DNA of 64,000 nucleotides from SHZI01 sp963802215 (GCA_963802215.1 CAWDHQ010000001.1:1922001-1986000); one strand, 5' to 3'; counted from the first letter of the stretch, positions 18,714 through 27,403 are shown. Notes: generated by a model not told the origin, from the sequence alone. Translations and numbers: made by a program.

Positions 18714-19676
18714 TCAGTTCAGTGCCGGGGCGGCCGTCGCCAGTGAGTTCATTGCAAAGGCCACGCGCTCCTCGACGGACGCACCGGCCGGTTCCGCCTC
18801 GACCAGGTCCAGCCGGGGCCGGAGCCCGCAGCGGTTGGCGATCTGGATGTTCAGTCCGGGGCGGGCATTCAGCTCCAGCAGCATCGGCCCCTTGTCCCGG
18901 TCGAGCACGATATCCACGCCGAGGTAACCGAGGCCGGTGAGCTCGTAGCAACGGGCCGCGAACTGGAGCAGGTATTCCCACTGCGGGATCTGCAGGCCGC
19001 CGATGGAGGCCCCGGTGTCGGGATGCTCCGTCACGGTCGTGTTACCGGTGACGCCGTACGTGGTCCGGCCGGTGGCAAGGTCGAGCCCGGCACCCACCGC
19101 ACCCTGGTGCAGGTTCGCCTTGCCGTGGGACCGTCGAGTGGGCAAGCGGACCATGCCCATCACCGGGTAACCGCGAAAGACGATCACGCGGATGTCGGGC
19201 ACGCCGCGAAAGGAGTGCTCCGCAAATGTGGCGTCGAACTTCACGCAGTACTCCACCAGGGCGACATCCCGGTGCCCCCCGAGGCTGTACTGCCCGCTGA
19301 TGATGTTGGAGAGGTGATGCTCGATGTCGTCCTCGCCCATGATCGATCCGTCCACGAGGCGGTAGACGTTCCTCTCCTTCACCCGCGCGGAAACGACCAG
19401 GATCCCGTCGCCACCCGAACCCTGGGCAGGCTTCACGACGAAATCCCGGTGGGCAGCCACGATCGCAGGCAGGTCGCGAACCTCCCGGTGGCTGCTGATC
19501 ACGCCGTAGAGTTCGGGCACCGGCAGGCCAGCAGCCATGGCAAGGCGCTTCGTCGCCAGCTTGTCATCCACCAGCGGATACAGCCGCCGTGGGTTGTAGC
19601 GCATGATGTACTGGCAGTTCCGCTCGTTGAGGCCGACCACCCCGTTGCCCGCCAGCTTGCCGATCAATCCGAGCAT
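18714..19676 (-). CDS. RimK-like ATP-grasp alpha-L-glutamate ligase-like protein
   Basis: A 320-residue ATP-grasp enzyme of the family annotated as alpha-L-glutamate ligase-like. FVVKPAQGSGGDGI is the ATP-binding strand-loop and LLELNARPGLNIQ the metal-binding C-terminal motif. Members are predicted to add an amino acid to an acceptor carboxylate; the acceptor is unknown. Its ATG overlaps the stop of the 7TM gene by one base (TGATG), so the two proteins are probably made together. In other genomes this pair often comes with a retropepsin-like ATP-dependent zinc protease gene, which is absent here. It sits between ubiI and gcvT. Confidence 0.87.
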   Translation of the reverse strand: MLGLIGKLAGNGVVGLNERNCQYIMRYNPRRLYPLVDDKLATKRLAMAAGLPVPELYGVISSHREVRDLPAIVAAHRDFVVKPAQGSGGDGILVVSARVKERNVYRLVDGSIMGEDDIEHHLSNIISGQYSLGGHRDVALVEYCVKFDATFAEHSFRGVPDIRVIVFRGYPVMGMVRLPTRRSHGKANLHQGAVGAGLDLATGRTTYGVTGNTTVTEHPDTGASIGGLQIPQWEYLLQFAARCYELTGLGYLGVDIVLDRDKGPMLLELNARPGLNIQIANRCGLRPRLDLVEAEPAGASVEERVAFAMNSLATAAPALN

Positions 19677-21208
19677 CAGCGCGGCGGCACGGCCAGGGAC
19701 TTGAACCGGACCAGCTCCAGCAGGCGGTAGCCGCTATAGCGGCCCAGCAGGAGGCAGATGGCGAGCACCCAGAGCAGCAGCTCGGGAAAGACGAAGAAAA
19801 GGTGCTTCAGCACGTCGATCTCCATGACGGTAAAGCAGATGGCAGCAACGATGAGACTGCCCACGCCCTGCTGGATTGCCTCCGCAGGACCGCGCTCCTC
19901 CCAGACGATGGACATGCGCTCGATGGTCATGGTGAGAATGACCATGGGAAACAGCCCCACCGATAAGCCCATGTCGAGGCCGAGCTGGTGAAACACGATG
20001 CTGACGATGGCCATCAGCAGCACGACGATGATCAGCACTGCAGCCAGCCGGGGCACCAGAAGCAGGCGCAGGTTCTCCATGAAGAACCTGAACAGCAGGC
20101 CGAGCGTCACCACCAGCGAGAAGAGGATGACGCCTGCCAGCACCTGGGTCTCCCGGAACGATAGCGCCACCAGGACAGGCATGAAGGTGCCGAAGGTCGT
20201 TATACCCACCACGTTGCGGAGCACGACCACCACGAGGGCGCCCAGGGGGATCATCAGGAGCACGGCGTAGACGGCCTGGGTCTGGATCGGCAGGGAGAAC
20301 AGCGAGAAGTCGGCTATGCGGGACTGAACGGTCTGCGCCCTGCGCTCGGCCACGAGCACGGGATCGGCCTCGTTCCTCTGCACCGCGAACTGGATCTCGG
20401 TCTTGCCGCCGCCGTCAATGGTGTAGAGGGGGTCGTCTCCACGCCACCAGGTCAGGAAATTCTCCGGCAGTCCCTGCGCACCGGTGGCCGGATCGAAGTA
20501 CAGCCAGCGATCCCCATCGTGCACTTCCAGCCAGGGAAGGAGACGGGCCTGCCGCTCGCGGTCCACGAGGTTCACGCCGCGCATTAGGCGGGCCGGTATT
20601 TGTGCAGCGGCCAGCACCGTAACGGCGGTCCGTGCCCGCGCCGTGGGGTCGGTCTCGCCCGCCAGCAACAAGCCCACGTTCTGGTCGCCCGAGGAATCAG
20701 CCAGCCGCTTCAGCAATTCCACAGTGAAGGACGCGGGATCGGCCGACTGCTCCCGGACCTGGGCCACGAGCTCCTGCAGGGCCGTGTCGAGCGGCTCGCC
20801 AAGTACCGGAACCGTAGGGAACGGCGGCGTGGTGTCGTTCTCGGCCTGGGCCGGGTCCTTGTAGACGACGGCCCGGTAGTACAGGGTTTGCGGTCCCTTG
20901 GCCCGGCGGACGGCCCACTGCACCTGACGGCCGCCGGCCACGAGTCGCGTGGTGAATCCGAAGCCGCGGGATACGAAGTTTTCATCGAGGACCGCGAAGC
21001 CGGGGGTGAGGCCCGGGATGTGCAGCGTCGCCTTCACCGGCATGGCCCGCTCGCCAGCGTCGAACTGAAAGGTCACCTCCACCGTCCAGATGCGGGTCTC
21101 CTCCTCGGGCAACAGGGGGTATCCGAGCCCGCGCCACTTGTAGAGAAACAGGCCGCCACCAATGAGGAACAGGGCCAGCGCGAAGACCCAGATCTTATAG
21201 CCCTGCAT
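19676..21208 (-). CDS. Inactive transglutaminase-like protein fused to seven membrane helices
   Basis: A 510-residue membrane protein. One N-terminal anchor (IWVFALALFLIGGGLFLY) is followed by an extracytoplasmic region with transglutaminase-like sequence (about 190-280). The usual Cys and His of the triad are not recognisable around IPARLMRGVN and LLPWLEVHDG, while the YFDPATG strand remains. About seven C-terminal helices begin at PIQTQAVYAVLLMIPLG. This matches the inactive transglutaminase plus 7TM family that pairs with RimK-like ligases. It may recruit or present the ligase substrate, but that is inference. It overlaps the ubiI-like gene by 14 bp. Confidence 0.87.
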   Translation of the reverse strand: MQGYKIWVFALALFLIGGGLFLYKWRGLGYPLLPEEETRIWTVEVTFQFDAGERAMPVKATLHIPGLTPGFAVLDENFVSRGFGFTTRLVAGGRQVQWAVRRAKGPQTLYYRAVVYKDPAQAENDTTPPFPTVPVLGEPLDTALQELVAQVREQSADPASFTVELLKRLADSSGDQNVGLLLAGETDPTARARTAVTVLAAAQIPARLMRGVNLVDRERQARLLPWLEVHDGDRWLYFDPATGAQGLPENFLTWWRGDDPLYTIDGGGKTEIQFAVQRNEADPVLVAERRAQTVQSRIADFSLFSLPIQTQAVYAVLLMIPLGALVVVVLRNVVGITTFGTFMPVLVALSFRETQVLAGVILFSLVVTLGLLFRFFMENLRLLLVPRLAAVLIIVVLLMAIVSIVFHQLGLDMGLSVGLFPMVILTMTIERMSIVWEERGPAEAIQQGVGSLIVAAICFTVMEIDVLKHLFFVFPELLLWVLAICLLLGRYSGYRLLELVRFKSLAVPPR

Positions 21209-22441
21209 GGAGCCCCCTGACGACCAGCCCCGGGCCCGCAGCCTGCGCCATGAGGAGGCGCTTCACCGCCGGCATCCGGTCCACGGCTCCGAGTCCCGCA
21301 GCAGCGACGCGCGCGAGGGCAGTGAAGTCGCTGGTGAACACGCGGTGCAATCCTTCCATCGCCGCCATCGTCAGCAGATTGGCGCCCTTGCGCCACCGCT
21401 CGTAGCGGCGGAGAACCAGCGCGTCACCCGGATCGGCCAGCCGCGTGCCGCGCAGATGCGCCGCCAGGGTCCCGGCAAGTGCCGCGACGTCGAGCAGGCC
21501 CAGATTGATGCCCTGCCCCGCCAGCGGGTGGATCTGGTGGGCGGCATCGCCGATCAGTGCAAAACGCGCGCCAGTGTAGCGATGGGTATGCCGCGCGGCC
21601 AGCGGCAGCGCGCGACGCGGGGTCGTTGCCCGGAGGTTGCCAAGGACGTGGCCGGTCGCCGTCGTAAGCCGGGCCCCGAACGCATCGTCGGTCAGGTCCA
21701 GGATTTCCTCTGCCTCGGGTTCGAAGCACGACCAGACGATTGACGAGCGGCCATCCGCCAGGGGTAACAAGGCGACAGGGCCGCCCGGCGTGAAGCATTG
21801 CCACGCCGTGCGCTCGTGGGGGCGTTCGCTGCTCACGTGGGCGACGACGGCCAGCTGGCCGTAATCCCGCCCCGTGGTTGGCAGCTGCAGCTCCGTCCTG
21901 ACCCAGGAGTCGGCGCCATCCGCACCCACGAGGAGCCGGGCTCCCAGGTCCGTTCCATCGGCCAGCCGCACGGTCATCGCCTCCGGGCGGGCCTCCAGGC
22001 CGACGGGAGGCGACGCGGTGAGCAGATCAACCTGGCCGCCTGCCGGATCCCCGAGGGCATTCCACAGTCCGAGCCGCAGCCAGTCGTGGTCCACGATGTG
22101 GCCCAGGTCGGGGGTGCCGCTGTCAGCGGCATCGAAGCCAATGCTGCCGGCGCCGAATGGCGTGCTGCCCGCCTGCCAGACCCGCATGCGTTCGTAGGGC
22201 GCAGCCATCCCCGGCGGCAGTGTGTTCCATCCGCCACAGGCCTCGAGGATTGCCCGCCCCGCGGGGGCGATGGCGAACACACGCAGTCCGGGCCCGCCGT
22301 GGGCGGGGGGGAGTGCGGCGCCCGGGCCTCGAGGACACCAATTCGCAGGGGCTCGCGCAGTAACGTCCGGAGCAGTCCAGCGAATGCGAGGCCGGCCACG
22401 CCGCCGCCAACGATCAGCACATCGTAGTTGCGCCCGGTCAC
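21195..22441 (-). CDS. UbiI/UbiH-type FAD monooxygenase, interrupted by a frameshift
   Basis: A flavin hydroxylase of the UbiH/UbiI/VisC family for aerobic ubiquinone synthesis. The N-terminal FAD motif (DVLIVGGGVAGLAFAGL) is read from GTG 22439-22441. The rest, including LLVGADGADSWVR and the GDAAHQIHPLAGQGINLG motif, lies in another frame. The break falls at a run of seven C (minus strand; G at 22305-22311). One extra C would join the halves into LEARAPHSPPAHGGPGLRVF without loss. It is therefore either a homopolymer assembly error or a recent or slippage-prone mutation. Position after ubiH suggests the UbiI (C5 hydroxylase) role. It overlaps ubiH by GTGA. Confidence 0.85.
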
Positions 22442-23682
22442 AAGGGCAGTCCCCGCACCAGACGCGTCCGCCGGCCGCCAAGTCCCATGGTCTCCCGCGC
22501 CAGGAGGCGCTTGGCCCCGGGCACGGCGTCGAAGACCAGAAGACCGAGGCCGCGGAGCGGACCGAGGCCCCGCCGGTCGAAGAGACGGATGAGGCCATCG
22601 GTGAAGGTGACCACCCGCCGCTGGTCGGGCCGGCGCCAGGCGGCATAGCGCGCCAGCAGGTCCGCGCGACCGGGATCCGCGCCCGCCGTCTCCGCGAGGA
22701 GCTCGGCAAGGGCGGCCACATCCCGCAATCCCAGGTTATAGCCCTGTCCGGCCACCGGGTGCAGACCGTGTGCCGCGTTGCCGACCACTGCGACGCGCGG
22801 GGCCGTCACGGCGTCGGACTCGACGAGCTCGAGCGGGTAGCTGCTCCGCGTGCCGACGCGCTCGAAACGCCCGAGCCGGTAACCGAACTCCTGCTGCAGC
22901 AACCGCAGGAATTCAGGGTCCGGGAGGCGTGCAACCGCGTCGGCGACCGCGGCCCGCCGGGTCAGCACGAAGACATATCTGCCGGGCCCGGCTGGCAGGA
23001 GGGCCAGCGGACCGTCCGGCGTGAAGCGCTCAAAGGCAATCGGAACGCGGTCGTCACTCCCCCTTCCGCCACTGACCCCCACGTTGCCGACAATCGCGAC
23101 CTGCTCGTAGGGACGGACCTGCGCCCCGATTCCCAGGGACGCCCGTAACGGCGAGCGGGCGCCATCGGCCACCACCAGCAGGCGTGTGCGGAGCTCTGCC
23201 CCGGCTCCACCCGACTGTACGGTGATGGCGAGGGCGTCCTCTGCGGTCGCAACACCGGTCACCGTGGCGGGAGACAGCAGCCTCACGTTAGGACTGCCTG
23301 TCATGGCCTGCCACAGCGCCGCGCCCAGCAGCCGGTTCTCGAGGACGTAGCCGAGGGGCTCGCCACCCTCCTCGCTGCCATCGATCACCGTCGTACCGAG
23401 CCGGCCGCGCTCGGACACGTGGATGCGCTGGATTGGCGCCGCGTCGGCACGGACCGGTGCCCAGATCCCGAGGGTCGACAGGATGTGCTGGCTGCTGCGT
23501 GAAAGCGCGGTGGTCCGGGCGTCGAAGCTTGGCTGGCCGGGAGCCCCGGCGGGAACCGCCTCCACGAGAGTCACCCGCAGCGGCAGGCCGGCGAGTGCCA
23601 CGGCGAGGCTCGCTCCCACCATGCCCCCCCCGGCAATCAGGACGTCGCAACAGGCCTCGGCCGCAACGCCCTGTGCGCTCAT
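22438..23682 (-). CDS. ubiH: UbiH-type FAD-dependent 2-octaprenyl-phenol hydroxylase
   Basis: A 414-residue UbiH/UbiF/COQ6-family flavin monooxygenase, probably hydroxylating a ubiquinone precursor (C1 in E. coli UbiH). The dinucleotide motif DVLIAGGGMVGASLAVALAG is followed by SFDARTTALS, LVVADGARSPLR and VVGNAAHGLHPVAGQGYNLG. In the last motif an Asn takes the place of the usual Asp of GDAAH, which is worth noting but is tolerated in some relatives. The ATG overlaps the pepP stop as ATGA. The order ygfB-pepP-ubiH-ubiI is the same as in E. coli. Confidence 0.9.
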   Translation of the reverse strand: MSAQGVAAEACCDVLIAGGGMVGASLAVALAGLPLRVTLVEAVPAGAPGQPSFDARTTALSRSSQHILSTLGIWAPVRADAAPIQRIHVSERGRLGTTVIDGSEEGGEPLGYVLENRLLGAALWQAMTGSPNVRLLSPATVTGVATAEDALAITVQSGGAGAELRTRLLVVADGARSPLRASLGIGAQVRPYEQVAIVGNVGVSGGRGSDDRVPIAFERFTPDGPLALLPAGPGRYVFVLTRRAAVADAVARLPDPEFLRLLQQEFGYRLGRFERVGTRSSYPLELVESDAVTAPRVAVVGNAAHGLHPVAGQGYNLGLRDVAALAELLAETAGADPGRADLLARYAAWRRPDQRRVVTFTDGLIRLFDRRGLGPLRGLGLLVFDAVPGAKRLLARETMGLGGRRTRLVRGLPL

Positions 23683-24992
23683 TGGGCTGCCGCGCCGACC
23701 AGGGCTTCGAGCACGTCCGGGTCCCGGGGCAGGTCGCGGGTCAGCACGTCCGCCCCCTCGCGGGTGACCAGCACGTCGTCCTCGATGCGCACGCCGATGT
23801 TCCACCAGCGCTTGGGAACTCCCCGCGTGCCGGGCGGAATGTAGATGCCCGGCTCGACCGTCAGCGCCATGCCCGGTTCCAGGACCCGCCACTGGTCGGC
23901 AATCTTGTAGTCGCCCACGTCGTGCACATCCATCCCCAGCCAGTGCCCGGTGCGGTGCATGAAGAATTTCTGGTACGCACGGGTGCGGATCAGGGACGGC
24001 ACGGAGCCCTCCAGAAGGCCGATCCTCTTCAGGCCCTTCGTGACATGGCGCACGGCGGCCTCGTGGGGCTCGCTCCAGGGATTACCCGGCGCCACGGCGG
24101 CCAGGCCGGCCTCGTGGGCGTCGAGCACCACTTCGTAGATGGCCCGCTGCTCCGGCGTGAACCTGCCGTTCACGGGATATGTGCGCGTCACGTCGGAGGC
24201 GTAGTAGTCGTACTCGCAGCCGGCGTCCACGAGCAGCAGGTCGCCGTCCTCCATGCGCCGGTCATTGGAATGGTAATGCAGGATGCAGGTGTTGGCACCG
24301 GACCCGACGATGGGCTGGTACGACGCCTGCGCCCCGTGGGAGCGGAACTCGTGCATGAATTCCGCCTCGATCTGGTACTCGAACAACCCGGGCCTGCACA
24401 GGCTCATGGCGCGCCGGTGGGCCTGGACCGCAATCCGGGCTGCCCGTCGCATGGCACCGGACTCCTCCCGGCTCTTGTAAAGGCGCAGGTCGTGGAGGAA
24501 GTGATCGAGGGCAATGAACTCGTCCGGCGTGTGTGTGCCCGCGCCACCGCGAATCCGGAGCCTGGACACCCAGCCCATGAGACGCTGCTCGAATTCCGGG
24601 TGTGCGCCCATGGTGTAGTACACCCGGTCGCAGGCGCCCACGATCTTCGGGAGTACCTCCTCCACGGCATCGATGGGATAGGCCGCGTCGGCACCAAACC
24701 GGGTCACGGCATTCCCTGGCCCGGCCCGCGTGCCATCCCAGGTTTCCTTGTCCGGGTCACGCTCCCGGCAGAACAACAGGTACTCGCCCTGGGGACGGCC
24801 CGGGGCGAGCACCGCCACCGCGTCGGGCTCGGCGAAGCCGGTGAGGTAGTAGAAGTCGCTGTCCTGGCGGTAGGGGTAGAGTACATCCCGGTTCCGCAAC
24901 CGGGTCGGGGCGGCGGGAAGGACCGCCACGGCGCCCCTGCCCATCATGCGCATGAGCTGCCGCCGCCGGCGGATGAATTCTTCGGCATTCAT
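23679..24992 (-). CDS. pepP: Xaa-Pro aminopeptidase II
   Basis: A 437-residue cytosolic dimanganese peptidase that removes N-terminal residues preceding proline. The pita-bread metal ligands are visible in LLVDAGCEYDYYASDVTRTYP, HRTGHWLGMDVHDVG, TVEPGIYIP and VRIEDDVLVT. The N-terminal domain begins MNAEEFIRRRRQLM. It lies 10 bp after ygfB and overlaps ubiH by 4 bp. Confidence 0.95.
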   Translation of the reverse strand: MNAEEFIRRRRQLMRMMGRGAVAVLPAAPTRLRNRDVLYPYRQDSDFYYLTGFAEPDAVAVLAPGRPQGEYLLFCRERDPDKETWDGTRAGPGNAVTRFGADAAYPIDAVEEVLPKIVGACDRVYYTMGAHPEFEQRLMGWVSRLRIRGGAGTHTPDEFIALDHFLHDLRLYKSREESGAMRRAARIAVQAHRRAMSLCRPGLFEYQIEAEFMHEFRSHGAQASYQPIVGSGANTCILHYHSNDRRMEDGDLLLVDAGCEYDYYASDVTRTYPVNGRFTPEQRAIYEVVLDAHEAGLAAVAPGNPWSEPHEAAVRHVTKGLKRIGLLEGSVPSLIRTRAYQKFFMHRTGHWLGMDVHDVGDYKIADQWRVLEPGMALTVEPGIYIPPGTRGVPKRWWNIGVRIEDDVLVTREGADVLTRDLPRDPDVLEALVGAAAQ

Positions 24993-25002
24993 TCGGGGGG
25001 CT

Positions 25003-25599
25003 TCAGTGGATGCCTGCAGCCTGCACGCGCTGCCGGACGTCGCTGAGTTCCTCGTAGACCAGCTGCACGCTCACCCGCAGGTACTCGACGAGTTCTGCGT
25101 AGGCTGCCTCGCCCTCCGCATCCGCCTCCTCGTCGCCGACCGAGACCTGCGCCATTTCACCAAAGTCCCGGACGACCTCGGCCGTATTGCCACTGCCCAG
25201 CTCGGCCTCCGCACCGCCAATGCGGGCAGCCACGAACAGCCCGTGGTTGAAGCCCTGGCACCACTGCGCGAGGCAATCGACCCGCTCAACCAGGGGCTCG
25301 GTGTCGTCCGGAAGCAGGGGCTGGAAGGTCATTTCGGCGCCTTCGAGGGCGGCCCGGGTGCTGGCCGCCAGGGCCTCCAGCAACGCTCTGGTCTGCCTGG
25401 CCACGGGCTCGCCTGCCCGGGCATCAGCGAGGGTTTCGGCCAGCCACGTCGACTGCCCCCCCTCGCCCAGGCCGCACACCAGGCCACAGAGGCTCCCGTG
25501 GGCCTCCGCGGCATCCGTGGGCGCTTCCACGCGGCGCAGGCCGTCATTCAAGCGATCGAATGAGGGGGTTTCGGTCGTCGTCGGAGCTTTTAACATCAT
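25003..25599 (-). CDS. UPF0149/YgfB family protein
   Basis: A 198-residue YecA/YgfB-type protein of the UPF0149 family. SFDRLNDGL, AEAHGSLCGLVCG, WCQGFNHGLFVA and AYAELVEYLRVSVQLVYEEL match the family. In Pseudomonas aeruginosa a YgfB protein is reported to interfere with antitermination of an ampDh3 operon, but the general role is not settled. First gene of the pepP-ubiH run. An extended -10-like TGCTAGGAT lies just ahead of the start in the divergent intergenic region. Confidence 0.9.
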   Translation of the reverse strand: MMLKAPTTTETPSFDRLNDGLRRVEAPTDAAEAHGSLCGLVCGLGEGGQSTWLAETLADARAGEPVARQTRALLEALAASTRAALEGAEMTFQPLLPDDTEPLVERVDCLAQWCQGFNHGLFVAARIGGAEAELGSGNTAEVVRDFGEMAQVSVGDEEADAEGEAAYAELVEYLRVSVQLVYEELSDVRQRVQAAGIH

Positions 25600-25656
25600 C
25601 CGGAACCAGCAGTTATCCTAGCATCGCGCCCGATGCCGTTCAGGACCGCCCCGCAT

Positions 25657-25686
25657 TTGACCCTGCGTGCGGGCTGACACTATATT
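25657..25686 (+). promoter_or_regulatory. Sigma70-type promoter of the zapA transcript, apparently leaderless
   Basis: TTGACC (25657-25662), an 18-bp spacer and TATATT (25681-25686) lie directly before the ATG at 25693. The six bases GACTTC between the -10 box and the ATG hold no Shine-Dalgarno sequence, so transcription would begin at or within a base or two of the start codon. Confidence 0.6.
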
Positions 25687-25692
25687 GACTTC

Positions 25693-25923
25693 ATGACGGA
25701 CGCATTGGAAAAGACTTTTTCGCGGGAGCTGGAGCGCCTGGAGCGCCGCCTGGACGAACTTGTGGTGATCACGACCCAGCTCAAGGAAGAAAACCGCTCC
25801 CTGCGCCAGCGGCAGGACAACCTGATTGCAGAGCGAGCCACCCTGTTGCAGAAGAACGAACAGGTACGGGCCCGGGTTGAGGCGATGATCGGCCGTCTGA
25901 AGGCCATGGAGCACGGTTCGTGA
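25693..25923 (+). CDS. Small coiled-coil protein (TIGR02449 type, ZapB-like)
   Basis: A 76-residue, highly charged protein with a heptad pattern across almost its whole length (LERLERRLDELVVITTQLK). It resembles the small TIGR02449 coiled-coil family found just upstream of zapA in gammaproteobacteria, similar in shape to ZapB. A role in Z-ring organisation is likely from context but not shown by the sequence. Its TGA overlaps the GTG of zapA (GTGA). Its own start appears leaderless. Confidence 0.8.
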   Translation: MTDALEKTFSRELERLERRLDELVVITTQLKEENRSLRQRQDNLIAERATLLQKNEQVRARVEAMIGRLKAMEHGS

Positions 25924-26234
25924 CGGAACCCTACGCACAGGTCAACATCAAGATCCTCGAGAAGGAATACCAGATCTCGTGCCCCGCCAGCGAGCGCGCC
26001 GCGCTCATGGACTCCGCCGAACTCCTGAACGGGAAGATGCGGGAGATCAGGGACACGGGCAAGGTCATCGGCCTCGACCGTATCGCCGTCATGGCCGCGC
26101 TGAACATGGCCAACGAATTGCTGCGCTCGCGCAGCCGGGGAGAGAATCTGGAAGGCGACGCCAAGCTGCGTCTCCAGGCCATGCGGGAGCGCGTGGAGGG
26201 TGCACTGCAGACCAGCCGTCAGCTGGAACTCTGA
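25920..26234 (+). CDS. zapA: Cell division protein ZapA
   Basis: A 104-residue FtsZ-ring stabiliser. The N-terminal domain (YAQVNIKILEKEYQISCPASERAAL) and the following long coiled coil (DRIAVMAALNMANELLRSRSR) are typical. It starts with GTG overlapping the stop of the coiled-coil gene, so translation is probably coupled. 6S RNA and ygfA follow, as in E. coli and Pseudomonas. Confidence 0.93.
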   Translation: MTEPYAQVNIKILEKEYQISCPASERAALMDSAELLNGKMREIRDTGKVIGLDRIAVMAALNMANELLRSRSRGENLEGDAKLRLQAMRERVEGALQTSRQLEL

Positions 26235-26328
26235 TCCCCGGCGGGCGCATTCCGCCCTCTCCCCGGTCGTCGCAGCAGGCCCACCTGCGTCACGTTTTTC
26301 TCACCAACACCGCATATACTTGGCCCAG

Positions 26329-26529
26329 GTCTCTCCTGCGGTGTTCGACAGCGGCTTGATAGGTCTCTCGACCCTTAATCGCGCTTTCGGGACTGCGTAC
26401 TGTCGGCAGTTTGTGCACGACCGGCCGGGCCACAATACCCGGGCGGGAAGCCTGCTCTGCCGCTTCTGGTCCCACCTGATGCTCTTGGTCTGAGAGCAGC
26501 AGGCTGCACCGGCACAGGCGGGAGAGACC
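26329..26529 (+). ncRNA. ssrS: 6S RNA
   Basis: The about 200-nt region between zapA and ygfA has the 6S RNA layout. A long closing stem pairs GGTCTCTCCTGC at 26329 with GCGGGAGAGACC at 26518-26529 (one G-U pair), and a largely single-stranded middle mimics open promoter DNA. A -10-like TATACT sits at 26315-26320, about 9 bases before the 5' end. 6S RNA binds sigma70 RNA polymerase and lowers transcription in stationary phase. In E. coli it is cotranscribed with the downstream gene ygfA, as the 22-bp gap here also suggests. The ends are inferred from the stem and are good to a few bases. Confidence 0.85.
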
Positions 26530-26551
26530 GCTTACTCCCCCGGTCAGCGGC

Positions 26552-27151
26552 ATGCCCACAGACCCGACCAGCGGCGACAAACTCCAACTCCGGCGTCAGA
26601 TCCGCGCCCGGCGCAGCACCCTGTCGCCGGCCGCGGCCCGCGCCGCCGCCTTCAGCGCCGTGCATCGCCTCTGGTCCCTTCCCTGCCTGGCGCGTGCGCG
26701 CCGGCTGGCGCTCTATCTGCCGGCCAACGGCGAACTCGACTGCACACCGCTGGTAGTGCAGGCCTGGCGCCGGGGTCGGCTGGTGTTCCTGCCCGTGATC
26801 GCAGGCAGCACGCTCCGTTTTGCGCCGTTTCATCCGGGCTCGGACCTCCGTGCGAATCGCTTCGGTATCCCGGAACCCGTCACCCCCCTGCGGACATGGC
26901 ACAGCGCCCGTCAGCTCGACGTCATCGTCGCGCCACTCGTGGCGTTCGATAGCGAAGGACGTCGGCTTGGCATGGGCGGCGGCTTCTACGACCGCACGCT
27001 CGCCTTCCTCACGCGACGTTCGCACGGGCGCAGACCGCATTTCATCGGGCTCGCGTTCGAGATGCAGAGGATTGCGAAGCTGCCTTCCGATGCATGGGAC
27101 GTTCCTCTCGACGCCGTAGTAACGGAGTCTGCGACGCATCGGTTCACGTGA
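26552..27151 (+). CDS. 5-formyltetrahydrofolate cyclo-ligase
   Basis: A 199-residue ATP-dependent enzyme that converts 5-formyl-THF to 5,10-methenyl-THF (YgfA/Fau type). The N-terminal basic helix KLQLRRQIRARRSTLSP and the C-terminal signature RLGMGGGFYDR are clear. Its placement right after 6S RNA is conserved across gammaproteobacteria. It links functionally to the glycine cleavage genes 9 kb away, because 5-formyl-THF arises as a by-product of serine/glycine one-carbon flux. Confidence 0.93.
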   Translation: MPTDPTSGDKLQLRRQIRARRSTLSPAAARAAAFSAVHRLWSLPCLARARRLALYLPANGELDCTPLVVQAWRRGRLVFLPVIAGSTLRFAPFHPGSDLRANRFGIPEPVTPLRTWHSARQLDVIVAPLVAFDSEGRRLGMGGGFYDRTLAFLTRRSHGRRPHFIGLAFEMQRIAKLPSDAWDVPLDAVVTESATHRFT

Positions 27152-27196
27152 GTTGTTGTCTGCCTGCAACCGGTGTCAAGGTCAAAATCACCCCCC

Positions 27197-27226
27197 TTGC
27201 TGGAATTTTGCAAACTGTTGTATATA
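27197..27226 (+). promoter_or_regulatory. Probable promoter of the lysine-rich micro-ORF
   Basis: TTGCTG (27197-27202), an 18-bp spacer and TATATA (27221-27226) lie in an AT-rich patch that stands out from the GC-rich surroundings. Predicted start is near 27234, giving a leader of about 30 nt. Confidence 0.5.
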
Positions 27227-27262
27227 CTCAGACCCGTCTACCCCGACACGGAGACTAAAACT

Positions 27263-27331
27263 ATGGCTACGAAGAAGAAGGCTGCATCGAAGAAGAAGAC
27301 CAAGAAGAAGGCTGCGAAGAAAAAGCGTTAG
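27263..27331 (+). CDS. Lysine-rich 22-residue micro-ORF (histone-tail-like)
   Basis: ATG 27263 follows a GGAGA ribosome site by 8 nt. The product is 22 residues, MATKKKAASKKK followed by TKKKAAKKKR. Thirteen residues are lysine and the rest are almost all Ala, Ser, Thr or a terminal Arg, as in the tails of bacterial histone H1-like proteins (AlgP type). It has its own promoter, and two hairpins follow the stop, the second a strong terminator, so it looks like an independent short transcript. DNA or RNA binding is the obvious guess. Alternatively the RNA, not the peptide, is the product. It is too short for most gene finders. Confidence 0.6.
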   Translation: MATKKKAASKKKTKKKAAKKKR

Positions 27332-27341
27332 AGATGACGCG

Positions 27342-27374
27342 TTGGCGTGAGACCCTAAAAAGGTCTCACGCCAA
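27342..27374 (+). other. Perfect 13-bp hairpin after the micro-ORF
   Basis: TTGGCGTGAGACC (27342-27354) and its exact reverse complement (27362-27374) enclose a CTAAAAA loop. No T run follows, so it is not a simple terminator. It could protect the 3' end, act as a protein site, or be the functional part of a small RNA. Confidence 0.7.
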
Positions 27375-27403
27375 TCCTCGAAAGGGGAAACGCGCAAAGA
27401 TCG

